Shown here: positions 38,107 through 47,823 of the stretch, piece by piece
How the letters are laid out: each line of letters opens with the position of its first letter
Numbering within the stretch: position 1 is the stretch's first letter
Source of the DNA: Betaproteobacteria bacterium
GTDB lineage: Bacteria; Pseudomonadota; Gammaproteobacteria; Burkholderiales; Burkholderiaceae_E
Assembly: GCA_016868375.1 (NCBI GenBank)
Contig: VGHA01000005.1
Location: 1 to 64,000, forward strand
Length of the DNA: 64,000 nt
Direction of reading: 5' to 3'
The notes under the pieces: generated by a model
Told to the model about the DNA's origin: nothing
The model's database searches: none
Seen by the model: only the letters and a program-made list of their open reading frames with translations
Position numbers and translations under genes: made by a program

Positions 38107-40125
38107 ATGCCTGAACGCCTGCCACGCTTCGCCCCTGCCACATCGTTTTTGTGGACCATCACACTTTCGCTGATCCTGACCGCATGCGGCGGCTCGGGTT
38201 CGTCGGGAGGCGCCTCACCGGTGGCCAACGAACCCAGCGCCGCCATTGCAGCCCAGGTCGACGAGATCCGCCCCGCCGATGAAAGCGAAAGCGTCGGCGT
38301 GTTCGTTGAACTGAACGACGGCGCGCCGGTGGCTGCCGCCACGGTCAGCGACACCGACGGCCGTCGCGCCTGGCTGCAGCAGCGCTTCATTTCCGACCTG
38401 AGCACTGCTGCCTCGGCACCCCTGGCGGGCGTTTCCACCACCCGTTGCAGCAGCGCAGATCTGCAGTCCCGGCTCGAACGGGCCCAGCGGCCGGTCTCGG
38501 GCAGCACCGTTCGCATCGAATTGACATCCTGCGAACTCGATCTGCTGCCGCGCTTATCCATCGTGCGGGGCGTTCATGCCGACCGACCGCTCACCACCCA
38601 GGCGGCCAGCGACGCGACCGCGCTGCATCAGGCCATCGTGCAGTCGTTTGATGGCCAAACCGCCTGGCCCGCGCTCTCGGGGCAACCCCTGGAAGGCGGC
38701 TCGCGGGTTATCGCCGTGCTCGATACGGGCGTTGAGGATCGGCATCCGGCGCTGGCGGGCACCAAGGTGCTTCCGGGCGCATGCTTTTCCACGGCGGCCA
38801 ATGGCGGAACAGGCTTCTGTCCCAATGGGACCAGCATCGACACCACCAGCAGCACGGCAGGCCGCAGTTGCGTGGACCGCTTCGCCAACCGCAGTGCCGC
38901 ACTGTCGGCCGGTTGCGGACATGGCACCAGCATGGCCGCTGTCGCTGCGATGGACTACAGGCAGGTTGCTGCCGACCGGGGTGGCGTCGCCCGATCGGCC
39001 AGCATCCTTCCCGTCCAGGTGTTCAACGCCGATTCGCGCGGCGCAATCAGCGCCAGTTCAGGCGATCTGCTCGCGGCAATCGAGTGGGTCACCGAGCAGG
39101 CGCGCCTGCGTCGCACATCGGGGCAGGCTCCGATTGCCGCGCTCAACCTCAGCCTGGGTGCGGGCGCGTATTCCGCGGCCTGCGATACCGATTACCTGGG
39201 CGGACTGTTCCGCAACGCGTTTGATCGGCTGCGCGCTCAAGGTGTCGTGCCCGTGGTGGCTGCGGGCAACAGCGGCACGATGGGTGCTGTGGCGTTTCCC
39301 GCCTGTGTCAGCAACGCGCTGCCCGTTGCCGCCGCGCGTCTCAACTATTCGGGCCTCGCCTCGTACAGCAACTTCAGCAGTCGGGTGAAAGTCGTCGCCA
39401 TCGGCGGCGACACGGTTGGCGCCTACCGCGCACCAGTGCCCTGTTCAACGAGCAGCGCCACCGACTGCTGGGCCGCCACCATGGGGACATCACCAGCCAC
39501 CGCCATGGTGTCGGGGGCGGTAGCCGCTCTGCACGCCCTGCAAAGCGCGCCCAACGCGGCCCAGGTTCAGGCCGCGCTTACCACCAACCTCGCAGCGTCC
39601 GATTCACGCGCGCGCTCGCTCACTGTCGCGGGCATCACGGTCCCTGCGTTGCGGCTGACGCCCAGCGCAGAATTGCTGGCAGGCGCCGGCACAACCGCAT
39701 CAGGCGGCGTTGCCTCGGGGTCGACCGCTTCCGGCAACGGCACGAGTTCGGGCGCAGGCACATCAAGCGGATCGGGCACGGGGACCGGATCGGGATCCAG
39801 CGAGGGCGTTGACACCATCACCAAACGGTCGACCCGGATCTGCGTGTACTGGTGGACCAACTACTCCGGGCTTGGATCGTGTGCAATTGCCCGCCTGGAC
39901 GCCGACGACAGTCCGATCGTTTACAGCTACCTGGGCCCGGTTCGATCGGTCACGATACGAGACGCCGATACCAATCAGCCCGTAGCAGGGCGGGTGCGCG
40001 TCACGCTCTACGCCAGTTTCCGTACAAGAAGCGATGTGTCGATTACCCAGGACACCCCGGCGATTGCAGGGGGCCCCTTCAATTCGCTGGTACGAAGTAT
40101 TCAGGTGTCGCCGCTATCGCAGTGA
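38107..40125 (+). CDS. S8-family (subtilisin-like) serine protease, predicted lipoprotein, with Ser/Gly/Thr linker and C-terminal crystallin-like domain
   Basis: Lipobox LILTACGGSGSSGG; Asp IAVLDTGVEDRHPAL, His GCGHGTSMAAVAAM, Ser ATMGTSPATAMVSGAVAAL; C-terminal ICVYWWTNYSGLGSCAIARLDADD. Confidence 0.88.
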   Translation: MPERLPRFAPATSFLWTITLSLILTACGGSGSSGGASPVANEPSAAIAAQVDEIRPADESESVGVFVELNDGAPVAAATVSDTDGRRAWLQQRFISDLSTAASAPLAGVSTTRCSSADLQSRLERAQRPVSGSTVRIELTSCELDLLPRLSIVRGVHADRPLTTQAASDATALHQAIVQSFDGQTAWPALSGQPLEGGSRVIAVLDTGVEDRHPALAGTKVLPGACFSTAANGGTGFCPNGTSIDTTSSTAGRSCVDRFANRSAALSAGCGHGTSMAAVAAMDYRQVAADRGGVARSASILPVQVFNADSRGAISASSGDLLAAIEWVTEQARLRRTSGQAPIAALNLSLGAGAYSAACDTDYLGGLFRNAFDRLRAQGVVPVVAAGNSGTMGAVAFPACVSNALPVAAARLNYSGLASYSNFSSRVKVVAIGGDTVGAYRAPVPCSTSSATDCWAATMGTSPATAMVSGAVAALHALQSAPNAAQVQAALTTNLAASDSRARSLTVAGITVPALRLTPSAELLAGAGTTASGGVASGSTASGNGTSSGAGTSSGSGTGTGSGSSEGVDTITKRSTRICVYWWTNYSGLGSCAIARLDADDSPIVYSYLGPVRSVTIRDADTNQPVAGRVRVTLYASFRTRSDVSITQDTPAIAGGPFNSLVRSIQVSPLSQ

Positions 40126-40137
40126 TGAGTGATGCGT

Positions 40138-41439
40138 TCAGGTAACAGCATGACGCGCCTGGAAGCGGGGCTCGCGCCACTCCGCGCGTTCGATGACCTG
40201 CTGCAGATGTTCTGCCGCGCGCCATACCTCGGCAAAACCCAGGTAAAGCGGCGTGAACCCAAACCGCAGAATGTCCGGAGCGGTTGAACCGTTTCCGGCA
40301 CGGAAATCACCAATGACACCGCGCGCAATCAGGGCCTGAACCATTGGGTAGGCGCCCTCGCGTCGAGTAAGACTGACCTGTGAGCCTCTTGCCGAATGCG
40401 CCCTCGGCGTGACGATATCCAACCCGTGATTGCCTGCGAACCGGTCAATACGGTTGATGAACAGATCGGTGAGCGCGAGCGACTTCGCGCGCAGCGCTGC
40501 CATGCCTCCCAAGCCTTCAGCGGCCAGCACGGTACTGACACCTTCATCGAGCGCGACCAGGCTCAGAATAGGCTGAGAGCCGCACTGATATCGAAGGATG
40601 CCCGGCGCCGGTTCATAGCCCGACGTAAAAGCAAACGGCGCAGCATGGCCCCACCAGCCGGAGAGCGGCTGCAGTGCGCGGTTGGCATGGCGGGGATGCA
40701 CCCATACAAATCCCGGCGCACCCGGCCCACCGTTCAGGTATTTGTAGCCACAGCCAATCGCGAAATCCGCATCGGCCGCGTGCAGGTCTACCGGGACCGC
40801 GCCTGCGCTGTGGGCGAGGTCCCAGATGATGAGTGCGCCTGCCGCATGCGCGCGTTTGGTGATCGCGGCCATGTCATGCATGGCGCCGGTTCGGTAGTTG
40901 ACATGCGTGAGCATCAACACATCGACACCCGCGTCGATGGCATCGCCCAGCGCCTCGTTATCGACCGCAAGCAGGCGCGCACCGCGCTCCCGGCAAGCCC
41001 CTTCCGCGATGTACAGATCGGTTGGAAAGTTTGCCCCTTCGCTCAGAACCGTCAGAGGCCGCTGGCGCCGTGAGCCTGAGAGACCAAGTGCCGCGCAGAG
41101 CACCTTGTACAGGTTGATGGACGTGCCGTCGACCGCAAGCACCTCGCCTTCGCGCGCACCGATCAAACGCGCGATACGGTCGCCCACCCGGCGCGGCAGG
41201 TCAAACCAGCCCGCATCGTTCCAGCTTCGGATCAGCCCCTGCCCCCACTGCCGCGTGATGGCATCACTGAGCCGCCCGGCTGTCTGCTTTGGCAAAACGC
41301 CCAGCGAGTTGCCATCGAGATAGATCAGATCGCTTGGAAGCGCGAACTGCGCCCGCAACCCGCCAAGCGGATCGACGCGGTCGCGATCCAGGCAGGCCTC
41401 ATAGGTTTGCGGGATCGGGTCTGAGTGCATTGACTTCAT
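40138..41439 (-). CDS. kynU: Kynureninase
   Basis: 433 aa; IYLDGNSLGVLPKQT, TSINLYKVLCAAL, ANFPTDLYIAEG, WDLAHSAGAVPVDLHAADADFAIGCGYKYLNGGPGAPGFVWV. Confidence 0.95.
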   Translation of the reverse strand: MKSMHSDPIPQTYEACLDRDRVDPLGGLRAQFALPSDLIYLDGNSLGVLPKQTAGRLSDAITRQWGQGLIRSWNDAGWFDLPRRVGDRIARLIGAREGEVLAVDGTSINLYKVLCAALGLSGSRRQRPLTVLSEGANFPTDLYIAEGACRERGARLLAVDNEALGDAIDAGVDVLMLTHVNYRTGAMHDMAAITKRAHAAGALIIWDLAHSAGAVPVDLHAADADFAIGCGYKYLNGGPGAPGFVWVHPRHANRALQPLSGWWGHAAPFAFTSGYEPAPGILRYQCGSQPILSLVALDEGVSTVLAAEGLGGMAALRAKSLALTDLFINRIDRFAGNHGLDIVTPRAHSARGSQVSLTRREGAYPMVQALIARGVIGDFRAGNGSTAPDILRFGFTPLYLGFAEVWRAAEHLQQVIERAEWREPRFQARHAVT

Positions 41440-41471
41440 GGTGATCGACTCCAGCTTTCGATGGGCATGCG

Positions 41472-42389
41472 CTAACCAGCCCGCGCCCCGCGACGCAACA
41501 CCCGCTCGCCGCTCAGTAGATGCTCGCGAAAACCCGACGCGATCGGCGAGATCTGCCGCTGCCGCGGGTGCACCACGTGCCAGGACGAACTGATGGGGAA
41601 GCCTTCAACAGCCAATACCGCCACGCCGTCCTCGCGCTCGCGCCCGTGCAAGGTATGGCGCGACACCACGCCCAGTCCCAAGCCACCGGCAACCGCTTCC
41701 TTGATCGCCTCATTGCTGCCCAACTCCAGCCGCACACGGGGCTTGAAGCCGCGCCGGCGAAAGTAGCGGTCAACCGCCATCCGGGTGCCCGAGCCTGGTT
41801 CGCGCAAGATGAAGCGTTGGCCCGAAAGCTCGGAAAGCGTGGTGTCGTCTCGTCGCAGTAACGGACTGCCTGTGGCCGAAATGAGCACCAGCGGATTGGC
41901 CATGAACACCTGGTCGTCGAGATCAATGTCATCGGGCGGCATCGACATGACGTAGAGGTCATCGAGCGACTCACGCAGACGACGAACAACGCCGTCGCGA
42001 TTGAGTACTTCAAGCGAGACTTCGATATCAGGATATTTGCGGCAGAAGGTGCCAACCAGGCGCGGAACGAAGTATTCGGCAGTGCTCACGATGGCCACCC
42101 GCAGACGACCGCGCCGCAGGCCCTTCATCGCATCGATTCGTTGCGCAAACTGATCCCATTCCTCGTTGATCTGGCGGGCAGTGCGGGCGAGCTCGCGGCC
42201 TGCGTCGGTGAGCCGAACCTTACGGGCGATGAGCTCATACAGCGGAAAGCCAACCGTTTCAGTAATTTCGCGCAGCTGCATTGAAGCGGTGGGCTGCGTG
42301 ACATTAACCAACCGCGCTGCCGCACTGACGCTACCCGTTTGCGCAAGCGCAAGAAACAGGCGCATCTGTCTGAAAGTAATCGGGTGCAT
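41472..42389 (-). CDS. LysR-family regulator, CbbR-like
   Basis: 305 aa; TFRQMRLFLALAQTGSVSAAARLVNVTQPTASMQLREITETVGFPLYE; GTFCRKYPDIEVSLEVLNRDGVVRRL, LREPGSGTR. Confidence 0.93.
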   Translation of the reverse strand: MHPITFRQMRLFLALAQTGSVSAAARLVNVTQPTASMQLREITETVGFPLYELIARKVRLTDAGRELARTARQINEEWDQFAQRIDAMKGLRRGRLRVAIVSTAEYFVPRLVGTFCRKYPDIEVSLEVLNRDGVVRRLRESLDDLYVMSMPPDDIDLDDQVFMANPLVLISATGSPLLRRDDTTLSELSGQRFILREPGSGTRMAVDRYFRRRGFKPRVRLELGSNEAIKEAVAGGLGLGVVSRHTLHGREREDGVAVLAVEGFPISSSWHVVHPRQRQISPIASGFREHLLSGERVLRRGARAG

Positions 42390-42402
42390 CGTCAGGTAAC
42401 AA

Positions 42403-42446
42403 ATAGATTTTTATCTATGAATTGGTAAGGCCTAATCAATTTTACC
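42403..42446. promoter_or_regulatory. Candidate LysR-type operator region: ATAGAT-TTTT-ATCTAT plus near-palindrome TTGGTAAGGCCTAATCAA
   Basis: Perfect 6-bp inverted repeat 42403-42418; 18-bp near-palindrome 42422-42439 carrying a T-N11-A spacing; AT-rich interval between divergent LysR and SbtA-like genes. Confidence 0.55.
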
Positions 42447-42493
42447 TGGGTATTGGCAAAAAACGAAAATGGCACGGAACGCTTCCAAATGTC

Positions 42494-43501
42494 ATGAACG
42501 CCCTCTTCGATCCCGCCATCCTGTTTTTTGTTTTTGGCCTGTTCGCCGGCCTGGTGAAATCAGATCTGGAAATTCCGGCGCCGATCGCACGGTTTTTGTC
42601 ACTCTATCTGCTGATGGCACTGGGCCTGAAGGGTGGCTTTGCACTGGCGGAGTCGGGCCTGACCATGGCAGTGATGGCCAGCCTGATTGGCGCTGTCCTG
42701 ATGGCGCTCATTGCCCCGGCGATCGGCTATCTCGCGCTGCGAAATCGGGTCAGCCGATACGACGCAGCGGCCATCGCCGCATCTTACGGATCCGTCAGTG
42801 CCGTCACCTTTCTGACCGCGGCGCAATATCTCGAAGATTTTGGCATGCCCGCAGGGGGCCACATGGCCGTTGCGCTGGTCCTGATGGAGTCACCCGCAAT
42901 TCTGGTGGCGGTGCTGATCGCCAACGCACTTCGCGCCGCTGGCACGGTTTCGTCTACGGTCGCGGGTGGTCTTGCTGCGGCCGAGTCCCTGGCCAACCGA
43001 TCCGCCGGCCAGCAAATCGGAAAAATCATCCATGAGTCGCTCACCAACGGCTCACACATGCTGTTGATCGGCGCGCTGTTGGTAGGCATTGTCAGCGGGG
43101 ACTCAGGCAAGGCGGTGATGCAGCCGTTTTCCATTGACCTGTTCAAAGGCATGCTGGCCTTTTTCCTGCTGGACATGGGACTGACTGTGGCCCGAAATTT
43201 CGGTGACGCCCGCAGAGCGCCGCCTCTGCTGATGGTCTATGCGGTCATCGCACCGCTGCTGCACGCGTCGATTGCTCTGGGACTGGCCCTGATGCTGCGA
43301 CTGGCCGCTGCGGATGCGGCACTGCTCATGGTGCTGTCTGCGAGCGCGTCGTATATCGTGGTGCCTGCCGTGATGCGACAGGCCATTCCTGAGGCCAATC
43401 CGGCGCTTTACTGCGGCCTGTCTCTCGGGATCACCTTTCCGCTCAACCTGCTGGTCGGCATCCCCCTGTACAGCTGGGCGGCGCGGTGGCTGCTGGGCTA
43501 A
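42494..43501 (+). CDS. SbtA-like sodium-dependent bicarbonate transporter family protein
   Basis: MNALFDPAILFFVFGLFAGLVKSDLEIPAPIARFLSLYLLMALGLKGGFALA; SVSAVTFLTAAQYLEDFGMPAGGHMAVALVLMESPAILVAVLIA; about 10 TM segments. Confidence 0.88.
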   Translation: MNALFDPAILFFVFGLFAGLVKSDLEIPAPIARFLSLYLLMALGLKGGFALAESGLTMAVMASLIGAVLMALIAPAIGYLALRNRVSRYDAAAIAASYGSVSAVTFLTAAQYLEDFGMPAGGHMAVALVLMESPAILVAVLIANALRAAGTVSSTVAGGLAAAESLANRSAGQQIGKIIHESLTNGSHMLLIGALLVGIVSGDSGKAVMQPFSIDLFKGMLAFFLLDMGLTVARNFGDARRAPPLLMVYAVIAPLLHASIALGLALMLRLAAADAALLMVLSASASYIVVPAVMRQAIPEANPALYCGLSLGITFPLNLLVGIPLYSWAARWLLG

Positions 43502-43523
43502 CCGCGCGGTGCCGCTCTGCCGG

Positions 43524-44156
43524 TCAGTTCATACCGACCTCGAAGCCGCGCCGAACACCCGGGCGCGCCATCAGCTGGTCATACCAGCGCCTGACATTCG
43601 GATACTCGGCAAGGTCGACCTTGTGCCGCTCATGGCGCCAGGCCCAGCCGAGAATTGCGAAATCGGCAATCGACAGCTCGCCTGCGAAAAATTCGTGCGT
43701 TGCCAGCCGCTTGTCCATGACGCCATAGAGCCGCCGCGTTTCCTTACTGTAGCGCTCCAGCCCGTAGCGCTGGTCCTCAGGGTTGCTGACGCCAAGAAAG
43801 TGGTGCACCTGTCCGGGCATTGGGCCGAATCCGCCCACCTGCCACATCAGCCACTCGAGCGCCTGGACTCGCAGGCGCGCATCGCGCGGTAAGAACTGGC
43901 CGGTTTTTTCAGCCAGATAAATCAGGATGGCGCCTGATTCAAACACGCTGATCGGCTGACCATCCGGTCCCTCAGGATCAACGATCGCGGGAATCCTGTT
44001 GTTTGGGCTGATGCGCAGAAACGCTTCATCAAACTGGCGCCCCTGCGTGATGTCGATGAGATGAACCGCATAGGGCAATGCCATCTCTTCGAGCGCGACG
44101 CTGATTTTGCGTCCGTTTGGCGTGTTCCAGGTGTAGAGGTCAATCGGCGAGGCCAT
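43524..44156 (-). CDS. Glutathione S-transferase family protein (Nu-class-like)
   Basis: IDLYTWNTPNGRKISVALEEMALPYAVHLIDITQGRQFDEAFLRISPNNRIPAIVD; ATG 44156. Confidence 0.92.
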   Translation of the reverse strand: MASPIDLYTWNTPNGRKISVALEEMALPYAVHLIDITQGRQFDEAFLRISPNNRIPAIVDPEGPDGQPISVFESGAILIYLAEKTGQFLPRDARLRVQALEWLMWQVGGFGPMPGQVHHFLGVSNPEDQRYGLERYSKETRRLYGVMDKRLATHEFFAGELSIADFAILGWAWRHERHKVDLAEYPNVRRWYDQLMARPGVRRGFEVGMN

Positions 44157-44258
44157 GGCGCAATCTCCGGAAACTTGGTCGCGCCACGATAACCGGCCAG
44201 TGTCAGTCTGACCAACATGCGCGCGATGAAATGGCACGGCCGCTGTCTCGATACGCAC

Positions 44259-45002
44259 TCAGCCGATGACATACCCACCATCGGCGATCAGCGTTTCGCC
44301 GGCGATGTAGGCCGCAGCGTCGGACGCAAGGAAAACGATCAGGTCGGCGATTTCCTGCGCTGAACCCCAGCGACCCAGCGGTACCCGGGACAGGCCTCGG
44401 TCGCCGGAATACCCTGGCGCTGCGGTCTGTTGGGTCATGCGGGTGATGGATCGGCCAGGGGCCAGGCACACCACTCTTACGCCATGTGGCCCCCATTCAA
44501 TAGCGGCCGCCCGGGTCAGTTGCGATACGGCAGCCTTGGCGGCTGCGTAAATACCGCGGTTCTCTCCGCCACAAAAGGCGGTTTGAGACCCGACAGACAC
44601 AATGACGCCGCGGCCTTGCGCCACCATCAGGCGACCGAAATGCTGGGTGAGCAAAAAGACCCCCAGAAAGTCGGTGTCGATCAGATGGCGCGCCTCGGCT
44701 TCGCTGGTGTCGAGCAGAGGTTTGGCAACCAGCGCGCCGGCATTATTGATGAGCACGTCAACCGTGCCAACGGCAGCTGCCAGCTCGCCGATCGAAGGCG
44801 CGTCAGCCTGATCGAAGACGAAGGCCTGGGCGCCCAGCTGGGCGGCGAGCGCCTTGACGGGTTCGGCCTCGATATCAGCGAGCACCAGCGACGCACCCTG
44901 CGCGTGAAAACGTCGGGCGGCCGCCTGTCCAAAGCCGTTGGCAGCCCCCGTGATCAGTACCCGCCGACCGGTGAAATCAAATGACTCAGCAAGCGGTGTC
45001 AT
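44259..45002 (-). CDS. SDR-family oxidoreductase
   Basis: FTGRRVLITGAANGFGQAAARRFHAQGASLVLADI, NNAGALV, GIYAAAKAAVSQLTRAAAIEWGPHGVRV. Confidence 0.92.
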   Translation of the reverse strand: MTPLAESFDFTGRRVLITGAANGFGQAAARRFHAQGASLVLADIEAEPVKALAAQLGAQAFVFDQADAPSIGELAAAVGTVDVLINNAGALVAKPLLDTSEAEARHLIDTDFLGVFLLTQHFGRLMVAQGRGVIVSVGSQTAFCGGENRGIYAAAKAAVSQLTRAAAIEWGPHGVRVVCLAPGRSITRMTQQTAAPGYSGDRGLSRVPLGRWGSAQEIADLIVFLASDAAAYIAGETLIADGGYVIG

Positions 45003-45916
45003 CCGTGGCCTCGCTGTTTGACCCACTCGAGCGTCCGGCGCGTGCCTTCGACCATCGACACGCGGGGGTTGAATCCCAGGTCGCGCCGCGCGGCATCGAT
45101 TGTGAGTGCGCCTACGGCAAAGCTGCCCACCGGCAGGGCTTGCGGATCTTCAACGATTCGCGCCTGAGGCAGGCTGTGACGAATCGCGGCTTCGACCTCG
45201 GGAAGGTCGTGCACGACACCGGGACCCACGTTGTAATGTCGCTGAGCCAATGAGTTTGCGTCGAGTGCGCCAATGACCGCGTCGACCACGTCGTCCACAT
45301 AAACGAACTGACGCGTTCTGCGCGGGTCGCTCCGAAAGCGCGCAGGCTCTCCACGCAGGCCCGCTTCAATGGTCAGGCGAATCACGCACGGGGTTACCCG
45401 TCCAGGCCCGTAGCAGCCCGCCACGCGAAGCGATACCGCATCCAGCCCAAACTGCGCGTGATAGGCCGTGATCAGCGCATCTCCCGCCGCTTTGGTGGCG
45501 CCGTAAAGCGTCGTCGGCTGCAAGAGCGCTCGCTCGCTGACGGGCGAGAGGTCAGGATGTTCGCCATAGGCGAGCACCGACGAAAAACAGACCACACGCC
45601 GAAGCCTGTGAATGCGCGCAGCCTCAAGCAGCCCGGCCACCCCCGCGAGATTGATATCGACGATTCGGGCCGGTGCATCCGGCAGCAGCATCGGCCCCGA
45701 TACGCCACCTGGATGAATGATGTCGGTGATCCCAAAACGCTCGATCACCTCATGCCAGCGATGCGGATCGGGCAGATCGTGCGTAAGCACCGGAAAGGGC
45801 TCGTTGGCGCCTACGCGCTGATCCATGCCCACAACCGATCGACCCATCGCAAAAAATCGATCGGCCACGGCGCGACCAATCAGGCCGCTCAGCCCGGTGA
45901 CAAGGATGGTGCTCAT
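44999..45916 (-). CDS. NAD-dependent epimerase/dehydratase family protein
   Basis: ILVTGLSGLIGRAVADRF, VVCFSSVLAYGE, YGATKAAGDAL, QFVYVDDVVDAVIGAL; ATG 45916. Confidence 0.92.
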   Translation of the reverse strand: MSTILVTGLSGLIGRAVADRFFAMGRSVVGMDQRVGANEPFPVLTHDLPDPHRWHEVIERFGITDIIHPGGVSGPMLLPDAPARIVDINLAGVAGLLEAARIHRLRRVVCFSSVLAYGEHPDLSPVSERALLQPTTLYGATKAAGDALITAYHAQFGLDAVSLRVAGCYGPGRVTPCVIRLTIEAGLRGEPARFRSDPRRTRQFVYVDDVVDAVIGALDANSLAQRHYNVGPGVVHDLPEVEAAIRHSLPQARIVEDPQALPVGSFAVGALTIDAARRDLGFNPRVSMVEGTRRTLEWVKQRGHG

Positions 45917-47205
45917 TTGATTGGCATCAGAAGGTCCGGCAACCAGGTGGTGAGTTCCGGATAAATTGTGATTAACCCGAGCGTGACCAGCATCGTGCCG
46001 AGGATAGGCCACATCTCTTTCCAGAACTGCATCATCGAGAGGTTAGCAATTCGACACAGCAGGAACATGGTGAGGCCGTACGGCGGGGTGACAAGTCCGA
46101 TCAGCAAGGTGAACACCGTGATGACGCCAAACTGCACTTCATTGATACCCAACGCAGTCACCGTTGGCATCAGCAGCGGCACAAACACCAGAATGATGGG
46201 CACCGTGTCGAGCATGCAGCCAAGCAGCATGTAAATGATGATCACCGCAAACAAAAATACCGCCGGCTCCTTCGTGATGCCGGTCATCCAGGTGGCCAGA
46301 CCATCGGCCACGCCATACAGCGTGAGCACCCTGCCAAACACGGCTGCAGCTGCAATGATCAGAAATACCGAGCCCATGGTTCGCGAGGTGGCCAGCACCT
46401 GGCGCGCAAACGATGCCGGTGTCATTTCGCGGTAGATGAATCCGCCCGTGATAATGACTGCCAGCACACCGAGCACGGCGGCTTCAGTGGGCGTGGCAAT
46501 ACCGGAAAGGATGCTGCCTAGTACGACCGCCGGAATCAGCAGCACAGGCATGCCCACCGCAGTGGTCCTTACCCGCTCTTTCATGCTGGCCTTGGGTTCG
46601 CGCGGATAGTTGTTTCGGCGCGCCTGAACATAGGCCTGCAGCATCAGCAGCAGGCCAAGGAGCGCGCCGGGAATCGCGCCACCCAGAAACAACCGGCCGA
46701 CCGACGCCTCGGTAGCCGCCGCATAGAGGATGAACGCGATCGACGGCGGAATCAGCGGACCGATCATCGCAGCGCCAGCAATGATTGAGGCCGCATAGGC
46801 CACCGGATATCCCGCTCGCTTCATGGCCGGAATCAACAGTTTGCCGGTGGCTGCCGCATCCGCCAGGTCAGACCCCGACATGCCTGCCATCACCACATTC
46901 ACCGAAACGCTGACGTGCGCAAGGCCGCCCCAGATATGTCCGATCCAGGCCTTGGCAACATTGACAAGACGCTGCGTAACCCCCGAGGCAAGCGCGAGGT
47001 CGCCCATGAGGATGAAGAATGGGATGGCAAGCAGAACGAAGTGGTTCACGCCCTGCCACATCGTGGTGGGCAGCGTGGAAATCGGAATGGACGAGGGCGC
47101 AAAGATCAGCCCGACCAGCGAGGCGCCGATAAGCGTGATGGCAATCGGTACGCGCAGCGCGAACAGCACAAAAAACACAATGATGATGAGGGTGAGCCCG
47201 TCCAT
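45913..47205 (-). CDS. TRAP transporter large permease DctM
   Basis: 430 aa; IPFFILMGDLALASGVTQRLV, GMSGSDLADAAATGKLLIPAMKRAGYP, GPLIPPSIAFILYA, LGCMLDTVPIILVFVPLLMP. Confidence 0.95.
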   Translation of the reverse strand: MDGLTLIIIVFFVLFALRVPIAITLIGASLVGLIFAPSSIPISTLPTTMWQGVNHFVLLAIPFFILMGDLALASGVTQRLVNVAKAWIGHIWGGLAHVSVSVNVVMAGMSGSDLADAAATGKLLIPAMKRAGYPVAYAASIIAGAAMIGPLIPPSIAFILYAAATEASVGRLFLGGAIPGALLGLLLMLQAYVQARRNNYPREPKASMKERVRTTAVGMPVLLIPAVVLGSILSGIATPTEAAVLGVLAVIITGGFIYREMTPASFARQVLATSRTMGSVFLIIAAAAVFGRVLTLYGVADGLATWMTGITKEPAVFLFAVIIIYMLLGCMLDTVPIILVFVPLLMPTVTALGINEVQFGVITVFTLLIGLVTPPYGLTMFLLCRIANLSMMQFWKEMWPILGTMLVTLGLITIYPELTTWLPDLLMPIK

Positions 47206-47223
47206 GAATCGCTGCTTTCCTGG

Positions 47224-47823
47224 TCAGATCTCGACGGCACCGCCGCGGGTGCGCACCGGTGCGCCAGTGAAGCGGCGCACCAGCAGTCCGATTGAAAAAA
47301 TGATCATCAGCCCTGCTGTGACCGGGATCGAATACGCGAAGATCGACAAGGGCAAGCCGAGGGAAATTGACTGCATGATGTCGAGCATTCGGGCATTGTT
47401 CCAACCCCACCATGCCACCGGTGTCAGCAGCGCAATCGTAAGCAGATCGCAGAACATCAGAAGCAAACGTTGCAGGCTCGATGGCAGCAGATCAAAGACC
47501 GCGTTCATCGTGATGTGCTCATCGGTGCGCTGCAGCGTGGCTGCTGCCCACAGCGTCGCCCACACCATGAACAGCCGGCCGGCCTCTTCGGTCCAGGGCA
47601 AGGTGACATCGTCGGGCAGCACGTAGCGGGCCAGCACCTGAATGGTGGAGGCGCCCAGCATCAGCAGCATCAGGAAAACCGTGACCGAGTTTTCGAAGTT
47701 GCGCCAGATGCGGGGTATCCAGGGCAGATCGGTGTGGTCAGTCCGAATCAGCCAACCCAGCCAGAGCGCGAGGATCACGCACAGCCAGAACAGCACCTTC
47801 AGTTCAAACGGCGTTGGAAACAT
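47224..47823 (-). CDS. TRAP transporter small permease DctQ
   Basis: 199 aa; ENSVTVFLMLLMLGASTIQVLARYVLPDDVTLPWTEEAGRLFMVWATLWAAA. Confidence 0.92.
   Translation of the reverse strand: MFPTPFELKVLFWLCVILALWLGWLIRTDHTDLPWIPRIWRNFENSVTVFLMLLMLGASTIQVLARYVLPDDVTLPWTEEAGRLFMVWATLWAAATLQRTDEHITMNAVFDLLPSSLQRLLLMFCDLLTIALLTPVAWWGWNNARMLDIMQSISLGLPLSIFAYSIPVTAGLMIIFSIGLLVRRFTGAPVRTRGGAVEI

Noticed and set aside
42494-43501. Interpreting SbtA/CbbR-like pair as a carbon-concentrating system
   Set aside because: No RuBisCO, carboxysome or SbtB-like gene in the window; kept only as an open question.
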